A stretch of 64,000 nucleotides of DNA from Natronococcus jeotgali DSM 18795 (GTDB lineage: Archaea; Halobacteriota; Halobacteria; Halobacteriales; Natrialbaceae). A model generated the notes under the pieces. That model did no database searches and had not been told where the DNA came from. It saw only the letters and a list, made by a program, of their open reading frames with translations. Shown here one piece after another: positions 1-9,919 of the stretch. The DNA lies in NCBI RefSeq assembly GCF_000337695.1, contig NZ_AOIA01000031.1, forward strand, positions 52,181-116,180, in the 5' to 3' direction. Made by a program: the position numbers and the translations under genes. Every line of letters starts with the position of its first letter. Within the stretch, counting starts at the first letter, position 1.

Positions 1-460
1 GCTGCTCGAGTGGCGGGCCCGTCGGGCCGTCGAGGGCCGGGACGACCGCCCCGACCCCGACCTGCTGTTGATCGACGGCGGCGAGGGCCAGCTCGAGGCC
101 GCCCGCGACGCGCTCGCCGAGGTCGGCTGGGACGTGCCCGCCGTCGCGCTCGCGAAGGCCGAAGAGCGGGTCGTGACGCCCGACCGCGAGTTCTCCTGGC
201 CCGACGACGCGCCCCACCTGCACCTCCTCCAGCGGGTCCGTGACGAGGCCCACCGCTTCGCGGTCCAGTATCACCAGACGATCCGCGACGACGTCTCGAC
301 GGTGTTAGACGACGTTCCCGGAATCGGTCCCGAGACCCGAAAGCGGCTGCTCGGTCGCTTCGGCAGCGTCGAGAACGTCCGCGAGGCGAGCCCGGAGGAC
401 CTCCGGAGCGTCGCCGGCGTCGGCGAAAAGACCGCCCGAACCATCGCCGAGCGACTGTAA
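1..460 (+). CDS. uvrC: Excinuclease ABC subunit C, C-terminal part (5' truncated by window edge)
   Basis: The reading frame is open from base 2 and ends in TAA at 458-460, so only the C-terminal ~152 residues are present. The [12 protein letters not shown] segment is the RNase H-like endonuclease core of UvrC that makes the 5' incision in nucleotide excision repair. The end of the protein ([15 protein letters not shown] ... [16 protein letters not shown]) is a pair of helix-hairpin-helix motifs that bind damaged DNA. UvrC acts with the UvrA2B complex, and uvrB lies about 4 kb downstream on the other strand. The start codon and the GIY-YIG domain are outside the window. Confidence 0.95.
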   Translation, partial: LLEWRARRAVEGRDDRPDPDLLLIDGGEGQLEAARDALAEVGWDVPAVALAKAEERVVTPDREFSWPDDAPHLHLLQRVRDEAHRFAVQYHQTIRDDVSTVLDDVPGIGPETRKRLLGRFGSVENVREASPEDLRSVAGVGEKTARTIAERL

Positions 461-549
461 TCGATCGCGGCGGACGCCCTCGAGCGGCGAACGGTCCTCC
501 GATCCGACCGATGCACAGGGCTTTCCGTCGCGGCGCCGTCTACACGTCC

Positions 550-846
550 GTGCCAACCGACGACGAGATCGACGACCTGCTCGAGGACCTCGACAGCCAC
601 GGCGACCTCGAGGCGGCGGAACAGCGACTGTCGATCCGCATGGAGAAACGGCGGTACGGGAAACCGGTGACGATCGTCGAGGGGTTCGACCTGCCGCCCT
701 CGGAGGTCACGTCGATCGCCTCCGACCTGAAGTCCTCGCTGGGCACCGGCGGTACCGTCGACGAGGGACGCATCGAACTCCAGGGCGACCACCGCGACCG
801 CGTCCCCGACCTGCTCGACGAGCGCGGCTTCGACGTCGAAGCGTAA
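550..846 (+). CDS. SUI1/eIF1-family translation factor
   Basis: A 98-residue acidic protein whose C-terminal half carries the SUI1 fold signature: RYGKPVTIVEGFD, then SDLKSSLGTGGTVDEGRIELQGDH. In archaea and bacteria (YciH) such proteins bind the small ribosomal subunit and affect start-codon selection. I chose the GTG at 550 (protein starts PTDDEIDDLLEDL) because the 13 extra residues from the upstream ATG at 511 are basic and unlike the family. The N-terminal 35 residues replace the zinc ribbon seen in the longer archaeal aIF1, so this may be a secondary SUI1 paralogue. It lies 90 nt after uvrC on the same strand. Confidence 0.75.
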   Translation: MPTDDEIDDLLEDLDSHGDLEAAEQRLSIRMEKRRYGKPVTIVEGFDLPPSEVTSIASDLKSSLGTGGTVDEGRIELQGDHRDRVPDLLDERGFDVEA

Positions 847-913
847 CCCCAGTTGTCTCGGTCCAACTCGAGTTGCGAGTAACTCTTTGTTCCTTGCTAC
901 CGTAGCACGCGCC

Positions 914-1396
914 ATGGAGATCCGACCCGCTGCGACCAACGACCGCGAATCGCTTCGCCGGATCGCTCGCGAGACCTGGCACGACACCTACGACGAACTC
1001 TCCGAGGAAACCATCGACGAGACCATCGACGACTGGTACGGCGACGAGGAACTCGAGCGAGCGCTCTCGGAGCCGGGAACGGCCGTCCTCGTCGCCGAGG
1101 CCGACGGGGAGGTCGTCGGCTTTACTCACGGCGTCGTCCAGGGCGAGGAGGGGGACGTGTTGCGGATGTACGTCCACCCCGACCGCCAGCGCGAGGGGAT
1201 CGGTACGGCGCTGCACGAGCGACTCCGCGAGGACCTCGAGGACTTCAACATGTCGCTAATGCGGGCGATCGATCTCGCCTCCAACGAGGGCGGCCGCGCG
1301 TTCTACGAGGGGCTCGGCTTCGAGCGAACCGGCGACGGCGAGGTGGAGATCGGCGGCGAGTCCCGCCGGGAAGTGGTGTACACGCTCGAGCTGTAG
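914..1396 (+). CDS. GNAT-family N-acetyltransferase
   Basis: A 160-residue single-domain GNAT protein. The acetyl-CoA binding motif A is visible as VLRMYVHPDRQREGIGTAL (Q/R-x-x-G-x-G/A), followed by ALHERL and the C-terminal NEGGRAFYEGLGFE motif B with the conserved Tyr. It would transfer an acetyl group from acetyl-CoA to an amine, but the substrate cannot be told. The ATG at 914 is chosen over an in-frame start at 887 because MEIRPA is the usual beginning of these proteins. It is a stand-alone gene. Confidence 0.85.
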   Translation: MEIRPAATNDRESLRRIARETWHDTYDELSEETIDETIDDWYGDEELERALSEPGTAVLVAEADGEVVGFTHGVVQGEEGDVLRMYVHPDRQREGIGTALHERLREDLEDFNMSLMRAIDLASNEGGRAFYEGLGFERTGDGEVEIGGESRREVVYTLEL

Positions 1397-1487
1397 CCGT
1401 CCGGCTCGAGTGTTTAAAAGGAGCCTTGCATACTCACCGGACGGATGGAAGTAGCCGGTCAGCATGAGGGTGTGAAGACCTCGCACA

Positions 1488-2807
1488 ATGAGCACGAAAG
1501 CGCCCACGGAAGGGGACATCCTCCGACCGATCAAGAACACGACGACGAGGTACTTCATCCTGTTCGGCGTCGCCGGCCTGGCGCTGCTGTTGTTTCTGCT
1601 CGGCTGGGGCTACCAGCTCGCGGAGGGGCTGATCGTCACCGGGCTCGCCGACTGGGGGACCGGCGGCGGGGTCACCTGGGGGGTCTACATCGGCGCGTTC
1701 ATCTGGTGGGTCGGCATCGCCCACGGCGGGATCATCCTCTCCGCGGCGGTCCGGCTGCTCGGCATGGAGCGGTACATGCCCGTCGCCCGGATGGCCGAGC
1801 TGCTGACGATCGCGGGCCTCTCGGCGGCCGGCTTTTTCATCCTCGTTCACATGGGCCGTCCCGATCGGATGGTCACGAGCGTGCTGGGCCACTACCACAT
1901 CACCGTTCACGGCTCGCCGCTGGTGTGGGACGTGACCGTCATCACCGCGTACTTCGTGCTGACCGCGACCTACCTCGGGCTCACCCTCCGGTACGACGTG
2001 AGCCGCCTCCGGGAGGACCTTCCCGATCGACTCGGGCCGATCTACACGGTCCTGACGCTTGGCTACTCCGAGCGGGAGGACGAGATCGTCCAGCGGATGG
2101 TCTGGTGGCTCGCGCTCGCGATCATCATCATGGCGCCGCTGTTGCTCCACGGGGGCGTGATCCCGTGGCTGTTCGCCGTGTTGCCCACGTATCCCACCTG
2201 GTTCGGCGGCGTCCAGGGACCGCAGTTTCTCACGATCGCGCTCACCTCGGCGATCAGCGGCGTGATACTCGTCGCGGCTAGCTTCCGTCGGGCGTACGAC
2301 TGGGAGCACATCATCACGGACGACGTCTTCCGCGGGCTCCTGCTGTGGCTCGGCTTTTTCTGTCTGCTCTTTCTCTGGCTCCAGCTCCAGCAGAACGTAA
2401 CCGGGCTGTTCAAACCCCCGGTCGACACGGAGATCGCGGCGGAGGCGCGGCTGCACCACCCCCTCTATCTCGGTGCGTTGGGGCTCGTCTTTCTGGTACT
2501 TACGTACATCTTCGCGCAGACGATCCGTCCGGCGCTGTTCTCCAAGGGCCGGGCCATCGTCGCGGGCGTGCTGGTCCTCCTCGCGACGCTGACCGAGAAG
2601 GTGCTGTTCGTCGTCGAGGGCTTTTTCCACCCCAGCTTCGAGATCTACGCGGCCACACCCGGAACCTACTTTCCGAGTCTGATCGAGTTCGCCTCGATCG
2701 CGGGAACGGTCGGAATGGTGACGCTGTTTTTCCTCGCGGTCGCGAAGGTCGTTCCGGTCGTCGAACTCCACGCGATCGAACACCTGCGGGGCGACGACCA
2801 CAAGTAG
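1488..2807 (+). CDS. nrfD: NrfD/PsrC-family membrane subunit (quinol-interacting), orphan
   Basis: A 439-residue polytopic membrane protein with about ten hydrophobic segments. The early block GGGVTWGVYIGAFIWWVGIAHGG and the ILVHMGRPDRM stretch are typical of the NrfD/PsrC/HybB membrane subunits that exchange electrons between the quinone pool and a partner iron-sulfur protein. Neither an Fe-S partner nor a molybdopterin or multihaem subunit lies next to it: the neighbours are a GNAT and a metal exporter. Its redox partner must be encoded elsewhere. A TATA-like TTTAAAAG lies near 1412-1419. The NrfD assignment is secure, the physiological reaction is not. Confidence 0.85.
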   Translation: MSTKAPTEGDILRPIKNTTTRYFILFGVAGLALLLFLLGWGYQLAEGLIVTGLADWGTGGGVTWGVYIGAFIWWVGIAHGGIILSAAVRLLGMERYMPVARMAELLTIAGLSAAGFFILVHMGRPDRMVTSVLGHYHITVHGSPLVWDVTVITAYFVLTATYLGLTLRYDVSRLREDLPDRLGPIYTVLTLGYSEREDEIVQRMVWWLALAIIIMAPLLLHGGVIPWLFAVLPTYPTWFGGVQGPQFLTIALTSAISGVILVAASFRRAYDWEHIITDDVFRGLLLWLGFFCLLFLWLQLQQNVTGLFKPPVDTEIAAEARLHHPLYLGALGLVFLVLTYIFAQTIRPALFSKGRAIVAGVLVLLATLTEKVLFVVEGFFHPSFEIYAATPGTYFPSLIEFASIAGTVGMVTLFFLAVAKVVPVVELHAIEHLRGDDHK

Positions 2808-2875
2808 CGTCGACCGTTTTTGCCCGAGACGCCGCCGTCGATTCGCTTCGCGATCGGAGTGAGCAGCCACCAGCA

Positions 2876-2920
2876 ACTATTTACCTGGTCATACTAAATC
2901 TCCTTTTAGACATGGCTAAA
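2876..2920 (+). promoter_or_regulatory. Promoter with operator-like inverted repeat upstream of metal exporter
   Basis: A TATA-like CTATTTAC at about 2877-2884 predicts transcription starting near 2905-2910. Exactly there lies the inverted repeat TTTAG (2905-2909), 6 nt spacer, CTAAA (2916-2920). A dyad over the start site is the expected position for a metal-dependent DtxR/MntR-type repressor. The repressor identity is inference. Confidence 0.45.
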
Positions 2921-2958
2921 CCTCCGGCCGATCGTCGCCGTCCTGCGAGTGAGATTCC

Positions 2959-4182
2959 GTGAACGAGTTCCTGCGGGTTCTTCTCGAGTCGCTTCGGGAC
3001 GGCTACGTGCAGGTGAGCGCGTTCGTCGCCGTCACGGTCCTCGCGTTTGCGCTCGTCCAGTATCGTACCGACGGCGCCCTCCTCGCGGCGATCGAGGACA
3101 ACGAGCGCCTGCAGGTGCTGTTCGGCGGTCTCCTCGGGCTTACGCCCGGCTGCGGCGGCGCGATCGTCGTCATGCCGCTGTACGTCCGCGGGACGGTCAG
3201 CTTCGGAACCGTCGTCGCGACGCTGGGCGCCACCGCGGGCGACTCGGCGTTCGTCATCCTCGCGCTCGCGCCCGAGGCCGCAGCGTACGCCTACGGGGTC
3301 GCCTTCGTCGCCTCCGTCGCGACCGGCTACCTCGTCGACTCCGTCGGACTCGGCGTCTCTCGAGTCGACGCCGCCGTCGCGACGCTCTCGCCAGCGCGAT
3401 CGGACGGTGGCACCGCGGTCGCCGGCGGCGTTCGACCGAACCCGACTCACGACTACGGGGGGCCCGCGCCGACCCACGCTCACGAGTCGGGGCCGGATCG
3501 ACGCTCTCGAGTGTTGACACCGCTTTCGCACGGGCTCCACCTCGCGTGGTGGGTGACCGCCCTCGCCGGGCTGGTGCTGGGTTCGCTGTACCTGCTGCGG
3601 GGCGGCCCCGAGGTCGACGTCGCCGTCGGTCTCGGGTTCGACGGCCTGTTCACCGTCGCGGGCGTCGTCGGCGCCGCGCTGTCCGTGTACCTCTACCTGG
3701 TCGGTCGCCACTACGTCGGCGAGGGGGAGATCGCTCGCGCGCGGGACAACTTCGGGTCGGTGTACGACACGCTCACGCACGCGGCGATGGAGACGAGTTT
3801 CGTCACGGTCTGGGTGCTCGTCGCCTTCCTCGTCTACGAGTACGCCGTCCTCTTTACCGGGATCAACGTCGCCACGGTCGCCGCGGCCGCGGGCGCGCTG
3901 GCGCCGATCGGCGGGGCCGCCGTGGGACTGATCCCCGGCTGCGGTCCGCAGATCCTGCTCGCCAGCGTCTACGCCGAAGGCGGGTTGCCGTTCTCGGCGC
4001 TGACGGCCAACGCGATCGCCCAGGACGGCGACGCCCTGTTCCCGCTGCTGGCCGTCGACGCGAAAGCGGCGGTCGTCGCCACGATTTACAACTTCCTGCC
4101 CGCGGTCGTCGTCGGCGTTGCACTCCACTTGCTGTGGGGCCCCGTCCTCGGGATGGCGGAGTTCGGATTCGGCGTCCTCTGA
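2959..4182 (+). CDS. Putative manganese/heavy-metal exporter (10-11 TM, ArsP_2/DUF2899 family)
   Basis: A 407-residue membrane protein with two homologous halves. Each half carries a Pro-Gly-Cys-Gly element in a membrane segment (LTPGCGGAIVVMP near residue 57, and LIPGCGPQILLASV near residue 325), as in the ArsP_2 (DUF2899) family annotated as putative manganese transporters. A hydrophilic, His-containing loop (about residues 140-195, including PTHAHES) separates the halves and might bind metal. It begins with GTG at 2959, about 50 nt after the predicted transcription start. The inverted repeat at the promoter fits regulation by a metalloregulator. Export of Mn or another divalent cation is inferred from the family. 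Confidence 0.75.
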   Translation: MNEFLRVLLESLRDGYVQVSAFVAVTVLAFALVQYRTDGALLAAIEDNERLQVLFGGLLGLTPGCGGAIVVMPLYVRGTVSFGTVVATLGATAGDSAFVILALAPEAAAYAYGVAFVASVATGYLVDSVGLGVSRVDAAVATLSPARSDGGTAVAGGVRPNPTHDYGGPAPTHAHESGPDRRSRVLTPLSHGLHLAWWVTALAGLVLGSLYLLRGGPEVDVAVGLGFDGLFTVAGVVGAALSVYLYLVGRHYVGEGEIARARDNFGSVYDTLTHAAMETSFVTVWVLVAFLVYEYAVLFTGINVATVAAAAGALAPIGGAAVGLIPGCGPQILLASVYAEGGLPFSALTANAIAQDGDALFPLLAVDAKAAVVATIYNFLPAVVVGVALHLLWGPVLGMAEFGFGVL

Positions 4183-4205
4183 GTCGCGGTCGCTCGAGAG
4201 TCCGC

Positions 4206-6263
<2,058 letters not shown>

Positions 6264-6410
6264 CGTCGGTATCAGGGACTCGAGACACTTGACGCGCTCG
6301 CATGCGGTGGCGAGCGCGGGCTCGAATTCACCGGTTCCGGACCGGTCGTTCGCCGCACGCCCGCGAGAGGGGACACGGCGGGCGTCTAAGCGATACCGCC
6401 GAGGGTCCGC

Positions 6411-7328
6411 TCAACAGTCGTCGGTCGTCGCCCCGGCTGTCTGCTTCGTATCGTTTGCCGCCCGTTTTTGCTCCTCGGCCGCGCCCTTCTGGTCGTCCGC
6501 TTCCCCTCCGTCGGCCGGCTCGCTCTCGCCGTTCCCGTCGCCGGGTGCGTCCGCCGGGGGTTGGTCTTCCTCCGGCCCGTCGACGGCCAGTTCGACGGTG
6601 AAGTCGCGGTCGGTCACCCCCTCGGGGGGTTCGAGGTATCCGATCGCGTACCCGGTGTAGACCGTCTCCGACTCGAGCGAGACGTCGAAGGAGGCGACCT
6701 CAGTCTCCTCGCCGGCGGGACGGATCGAGAGCGCGTACTCCCCGGCGGGGACCGCGAGATAATCGGAGACGTCGCCGAAGGAAACGTCCTCGACGAGCGG
6801 CGCGTCGTCGGCGTAGACGTCGACCGCGGGGGCGTCGGGGGAGAAGTGCGCGACGCGGACGAACGCCGACTCGTCCGCGGCGTCCTCGGGAAGCGGATCG
6901 GCGTCGACGAGCACCTCCGGCCGGAACGTTTCCGCACCGAGTTCCCCGATCGCCGCGACCGTATAGAGCCCCTCCCCGACGTCGACCTCGCCCTCGAACG
7001 CGACGGTCTCGGGATCGTCCGCGGCCGCGATGGCGACGGTGTACGTCCCCGGCTCGAGTTCCAGGTACGGGGAGATCGTTCCGTAGGACACGTCCGCGAG
7101 CACCTGCTCGCCGTCGACGAGGACATCGACGTTCGGCGCGTCCGGCGAGAAGTGCGCGATGCGAACCGCGGCTGCGGTATCGTCGGAGTCGGTCGCGGCG
7201 TCGTCGTCCGCCGGCCGCTCGTCGTCCGCGTGCTCACCCTGCGCGAAGACAGCGCCGCTGGCGATGCTCAACCCACCCGCTACACCGACCGCTTTCAGGG
7301 CCGTACGTCGTGATACTGATTCGGACAT
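6411..7328 (-). CDS. Tat-exported DUF4397-domain protein
   Basis: A 305-residue exported protein. The N-terminus reads MSESVSRRTALKAVGVAGG, a Tat signal with the twin arginine, ending near FAQG. Two tandem DUF4397 repeats follow, each beginning with a nearly identical IAHFSPDAPNVDV or VAHFSPDAPAVDV (about residues 57 and 162), a beta-rich extracellular module of unknown ligand. The C-terminal 55 residues form a charged low-complexity tail with Glu, Lys and Gln, ending in Cys. The start at 7328 is fixed by the Tat signal; the frame stays open further upstream but codes for an implausible basic extension. It is divergent from the small gene at 7541. Confidence 0.85.
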   Translation of the reverse strand: MSESVSRRTALKAVGVAGGLSIASGAVFAQGEHADDERPADDDAATDSDDTAAAVRIAHFSPDAPNVDVLVDGEQVLADVSYGTISPYLELEPGTYTVAIAAADDPETVAFEGEVDVGEGLYTVAAIGELGAETFRPEVLVDADPLPEDAADESAFVRVAHFSPDAPAVDVYADDAPLVEDVSFGDVSDYLAVPAGEYALSIRPAGEETEVASFDVSLESETVYTGYAIGYLEPPEGVTDRDFTVELAVDGPEEDQPPADAPGDGNGESEPADGGEADDQKGAAEEQKRAANDTKQTAGATTDDC

Positions 7329-7510
7329 TGCAACCGTGAATGGGTACTTCCGGCACAAAACTCCGACAGTCAGTAGCCGTGATTCTCCCGTCGTTGCCTC
7401 TGGAACCGTTCGGTGTACGGACTTCCTACCAGCGAAACGGTACCGCCCGGTGCGCCGAGCGCGCTCGACCGTCGCCCGCCCTTCATAGCGGGGCGGGTGT
7501 CTGGCCAACC

Positions 7511-7517
7511 GTTATGG
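7511..7517 (+). promoter_or_regulatory. TATA-like element
   Basis: GTTATGG lies 24-30 nt upstream of the ATG at 7541, the spacing expected for a leaderless haloarchaeal transcript. It argues for that ATG rather than the in-frame ATG at 7514. Confidence 0.4.
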
Positions 7518-7540
7518 GTCGGCTCGTCGTGGCGTCGAAT

Positions 7541-7810
7541 ATGGCTCAGGAACTGAAGCAGGTACGCGACGAACTGGAGCAGGCAGCGAAAGTGACCGAC
7601 GACGACGGCCTCCGAGACGACATCCACGAGCACGTCGACGCCTTCGAAGACTACACCGTCGGCGATCAGAACCCGGATCACGCGCTCATGGACGAGCACC
7701 TGAACGGGATGCGACAGCTCAGCGATCGCGCCGAGAACGATACGAAAGACCACCTCGACAGTGCCCTCGAGACCGCCGAGGAGTACCGGGAAGGGATCGA
7801 CCAGGCCTGA
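7541..7810 (+). CDS. Small acidic helical protein, function unknown
   Basis: An 89-residue, strongly acidic, almost entirely alpha-helical protein (MAQELKQVRDELEQAAK ... SALETAEEYREGIDQA) without a signal or membrane segment. Heptad-like spacing of Leu and Ala suggests a helical bundle or coiled coil. Conserved small proteins of this look are common in haloarchaea, but no function is known to me. The ATG at 7541 is supported by the TATA-like element just upstream. It converges with the chimeric gene that ends at 7812. Confidence 0.65.
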   Translation: MAQELKQVRDELEQAAKVTDDDGLRDDIHEHVDAFEDYTVGDQNPDHALMDEHLNGMRQLSDRAENDTKDHLDSALETAEEYREGIDQA

Positions 7811-7811
7811 C

Positions 7812-8306
7812 CTACTGTTCTCGCGGCGTTCGGTCCGTGACGTCGGTGTCGATCCCGCCGAGCAGGTCCTCGAACCCGTAGTGTTCGAACTGGTCGACGA
7901 CGGCGGCGCGCTCGCTCTCGTCGACGGCCTCGAGGACCGTCTCGACCACGGCGGTCGCCTCGTCGTCGCGGTCCTGGATCGACTCGATGACCGGAATCTC
8001 GCCGGCGATGTCGACGTACTCCGTGCCGCTACGCAGACAGCCCTCGACCAGCGGCTCGGCCGTGTTCGAGAACGGTCCGGCGCAGTTTGATGCGCAGTCG
8101 ACGTCCTCGAGGGCCGCGGCGACGACGTCCGGGTCCTCGAGCGAGAACCGTCGGCCCGGCTGCTCGAGGGCGGCAACCTGTTCGCGCAGCTGGTCCCGAT
8201 CGCGGCCGGCGAGAACCGGATCTAGCCCGCGGTCGATCGCGTCCTCGGCGACCGGACGACCGGCGTATCCGTACGAGCCGTCGATCAGGAGCGGTCCCAT
8301 ACACAC
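7812..8306 (-). pseudogene. Truncated saccharopine-reductase-like (trans-acting enoyl reductase) gene fused to an unrelated tail
   Basis: The first ~115 residues match the NAD(P)-binding Rossmann start of haloarchaeal saccharopine-dehydrogenase-family proteins (GSYGYAGRPVAEDA, DPVLAGRD, LEDVDCASNCAGPFSNTAEPLVEGCLRSGTEYVDIAGE), which are normally about 350-400 residues long. After IQDRDDEAT the homology stops, and a short acidic tail (AVVETVLEAVDESERAAVV ... TDRTPREQ) ends the frame at 164 residues. The catalytic C-terminal domain is missing. The usual Thr of the GSYGYTG motif and the usual residue before CAGPF are also changed. I read this as a deletion fusion, probably non-functional, though the frame is open and the tail could come from a second gene. 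Confidence 0.6.
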
Positions 8307-8369
8307 GGGACCGCGACGGCGGAGTTAAACGGCAGGCCGGCAGCTGACGCGACGGGCGCGGATCGTCGC

Positions 8370-9500
8370 TCACTCGAGGCGATCCAGGACGGCGTCTTTC
8401 TCGTAGGACAGCGACAGCGACCGCGATCGCCCTCGCCCCTCGATATCGGCGTAATCGGCGTCGATCAGCCCGAGCTGATCGAGCTTGTTTACGATCTCGG
8501 AGTAGCGGGTGTAGCCGAGGTCGGTCTCCTCGTGGAAGCGCTCGTAGATCTCGCCAGCCCGTCCGCCGTCATTGGTGGCGATGACCTCGAGCAACGCCCG
8601 CTCGGTATCCGACAGGCCGGAGAGGCTCCGGGAGAGGTTGATGTACTTCGACTTCTCGTAGGCCTCCTCGACGTCTTCCAGCTCGACGGTTCGACTGCCA
8701 CGCATCTCGGCGTTGAGTCCTGCGCGCCGCAGCAGGTCGATCCCGACCCGAAGATCGCCGCCCTCGGCGGTGCGATCGGCGACGCGCTCGAGGGTATCGC
8801 GCGAGATGACTCCGTCGCGGAACCCGCGCCGCACTCGTTCGTCGAGAATGTCGACGATCTCGGGCTGGTCGTAGACCGGGAAGTACACCTCTTCGGGCCG
8901 AAAGACACTTTGAACCCGTGAGTCGAGTTCGTCGATGACCTCGAGCGTGGGGTCGGAGGAGACGACGACGACGCCGATCTTCGCACCGGGATACTCTTCG
9001 TGGGCACGCAACAGCGAGTACAGCGTATCGGAGGCCTCGTTTTCGTAGAAGAGGTAGTTGACGTCGTCGAGCGCGACGATCATGACGCGGTCCTCCTCGA
9101 CGAGCTTCTCGGCGATCTGGCCGAAGAGCTTCTTGAACGAGATCCCCGAAGACGGGGGCTCGTAGTCGAACGTTCCCTCGAACAGTCGCGAGAACACCGA
9201 GTACCGTGTCGAGTTAACCTGGCAGTTGACGCGGATCGTCCGTACGTCGCTGGTCTGGGTCCCAACCTTGTCGAACAGCTTCTGGATCGCCGTCGTCTTC
9301 CCCGTTCCCGGTGGACCCCGAACCATGACGTTCAACGGACGGGAGCCGCGAACCGCCGGTCGCAACGCGTACGTGAGGTTTTGTGTCTGCGTTTCGCGGT
9401 GTTTGAACGTCTCGGGAACGTAGTCGATCTCGAAGACGTGCTCGTTTCTGAACACGGACTCGTCCCACGACAACATCCCCTCTTCGGGGTCGTCTGCCAT
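8370..9500 (-). CDS. Orc1/Cdc6-family replication initiator-like AAA+ ATPase
   Basis: A 376-residue Orc1/Cdc6 protein. The AAA+ Walker A GPPGTGKTTAIQ is near residues 62-73. The Walker B region reads MIVALDDVNYLFYEN, with DD-V-N where most archaeal Orc1/Cdc6 proteins have DE-I-D. Sensor-2 (GGDLRVGIDLLRRA) and a C-terminal winged helix (about residues 285-376: TNDGGRAGEIYERF, YSEIVNKLDQLGLID) follow. The ATG at 9500 is preferred over GTG codons upstream because a TATA-like AAGTAAC lies about 25 nt before it. No clear origin recognition boxes are visible beside the gene, so it may be one of the haloarchaeal Orc paralogues that are not next to an origin. Confidence 0.9.
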   Translation of the reverse strand: MADDPEEGMLSWDESVFRNEHVFEIDYVPETFKHRETQTQNLTYALRPAVRGSRPLNVMVRGPPGTGKTTAIQKLFDKVGTQTSDVRTIRVNCQVNSTRYSVFSRLFEGTFDYEPPSSGISFKKLFGQIAEKLVEEDRVMIVALDDVNYLFYENEASDTLYSLLRAHEEYPGAKIGVVVVSSDPTLEVIDELDSRVQSVFRPEEVYFPVYDQPEIVDILDERVRRGFRDGVISRDTLERVADRTAEGGDLRVGIDLLRRAGLNAEMRGSRTVELEDVEEAYEKSKYINLSRSLSGLSDTERALLEVIATNDGGRAGEIYERFHEETDLGYTRYSEIVNKLDQLGLIDADYADIEGRGRSRSLSLSYEKDAVLDRLE

Positions 9501-9915
9501 CACTTTCACCACGCTGTCGTAGTTACTTAGTTGTTTGCGAGGGAAGCGAAAGCGGATCGAGTCCGCAAACGGACCGTCCGGAAGTCCGGATCTCGTCCGC
9601 TGATCGCGAAGAGTCGATCGATCCGGAGAGATAGACGGTTCGTTTAACGGCCGTATAATGAAGCGTCATACGTTACGAATAGCAACCAATGGGAACAGGT
9701 ATCTCGTCGTGGCACGCGCGAGACCGAGCCGAGCGCCACTGTAGTCTCCCTCTGGGGGCGCATCCGACGAGCCACGGCGCGAAGCGAGCCGCGTCGACCG
9801 ATCGTCGATTCGACCGGTCCCGCGTCGCTCGCGAGACGCCGGGTTTCACGACATCGGCGTATCGGATAGGACAGGTGTACCGGACCTCAACAGCGCAGTT
9901 ATCGACGCTCTCAGT
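9501..9915. other. Intergenic region between orc1/cdc6 and the acidic repeat protein
   Basis: 415 bp between divergent genes. It contains an inverted repeat GTTTGCG (9533-9539) / CGCAAAC (9564-9570) upstream of the orc gene, a TATA-like GTATAAT at 9653-9659, and a low-confidence small ORF (9689-9919). No GC-rich origin repeats with runs of G, as expected for haloarchaeal ORB elements, were seen. Confidence 0.5.
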
Positions 9916-9919
9916 ATGA
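9689..9919 (+). CDS. Possible small ORF coupled to the acidic repeat protein (doubtful)
   Basis: A 76-codon frame starting with ATG 33 nt after the centre of a TATA-like GTATAAT, which is leaderless spacing. Its TGA overlaps the ATG of the next gene (ATGA at 9916-9919), the arrangement used for translational coupling. Against it, the product is basic (many Arg and His), lacks the acidic bias of this proteome, and has only moderate GC at third positions. No family is recognised. It may be a leader ORF or simply chance. Confidence 0.25.
   Translation: MGTGISSWHARDRAERHCSLPLGAHPTSHGAKRAASTDRRFDRSRVARETPGFTTSAYRIGQVYRTSTAQLSTLSV

Noticed and set aside
1434..2876. Long minus-strand open frame (about 480 codons) opposite the NrfD gene
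   Set aside because: Its product is Arg/Asp/Glu low-complexity typical of antisense frames in GC-rich coding DNA; the plus strand has clear membrane-protein features.
9501..9915. Replication origin next to orc1/cdc6
   Set aside because: No ORB-type repeats or AT-rich unwinding element were found; only one short inverted repeat is present.
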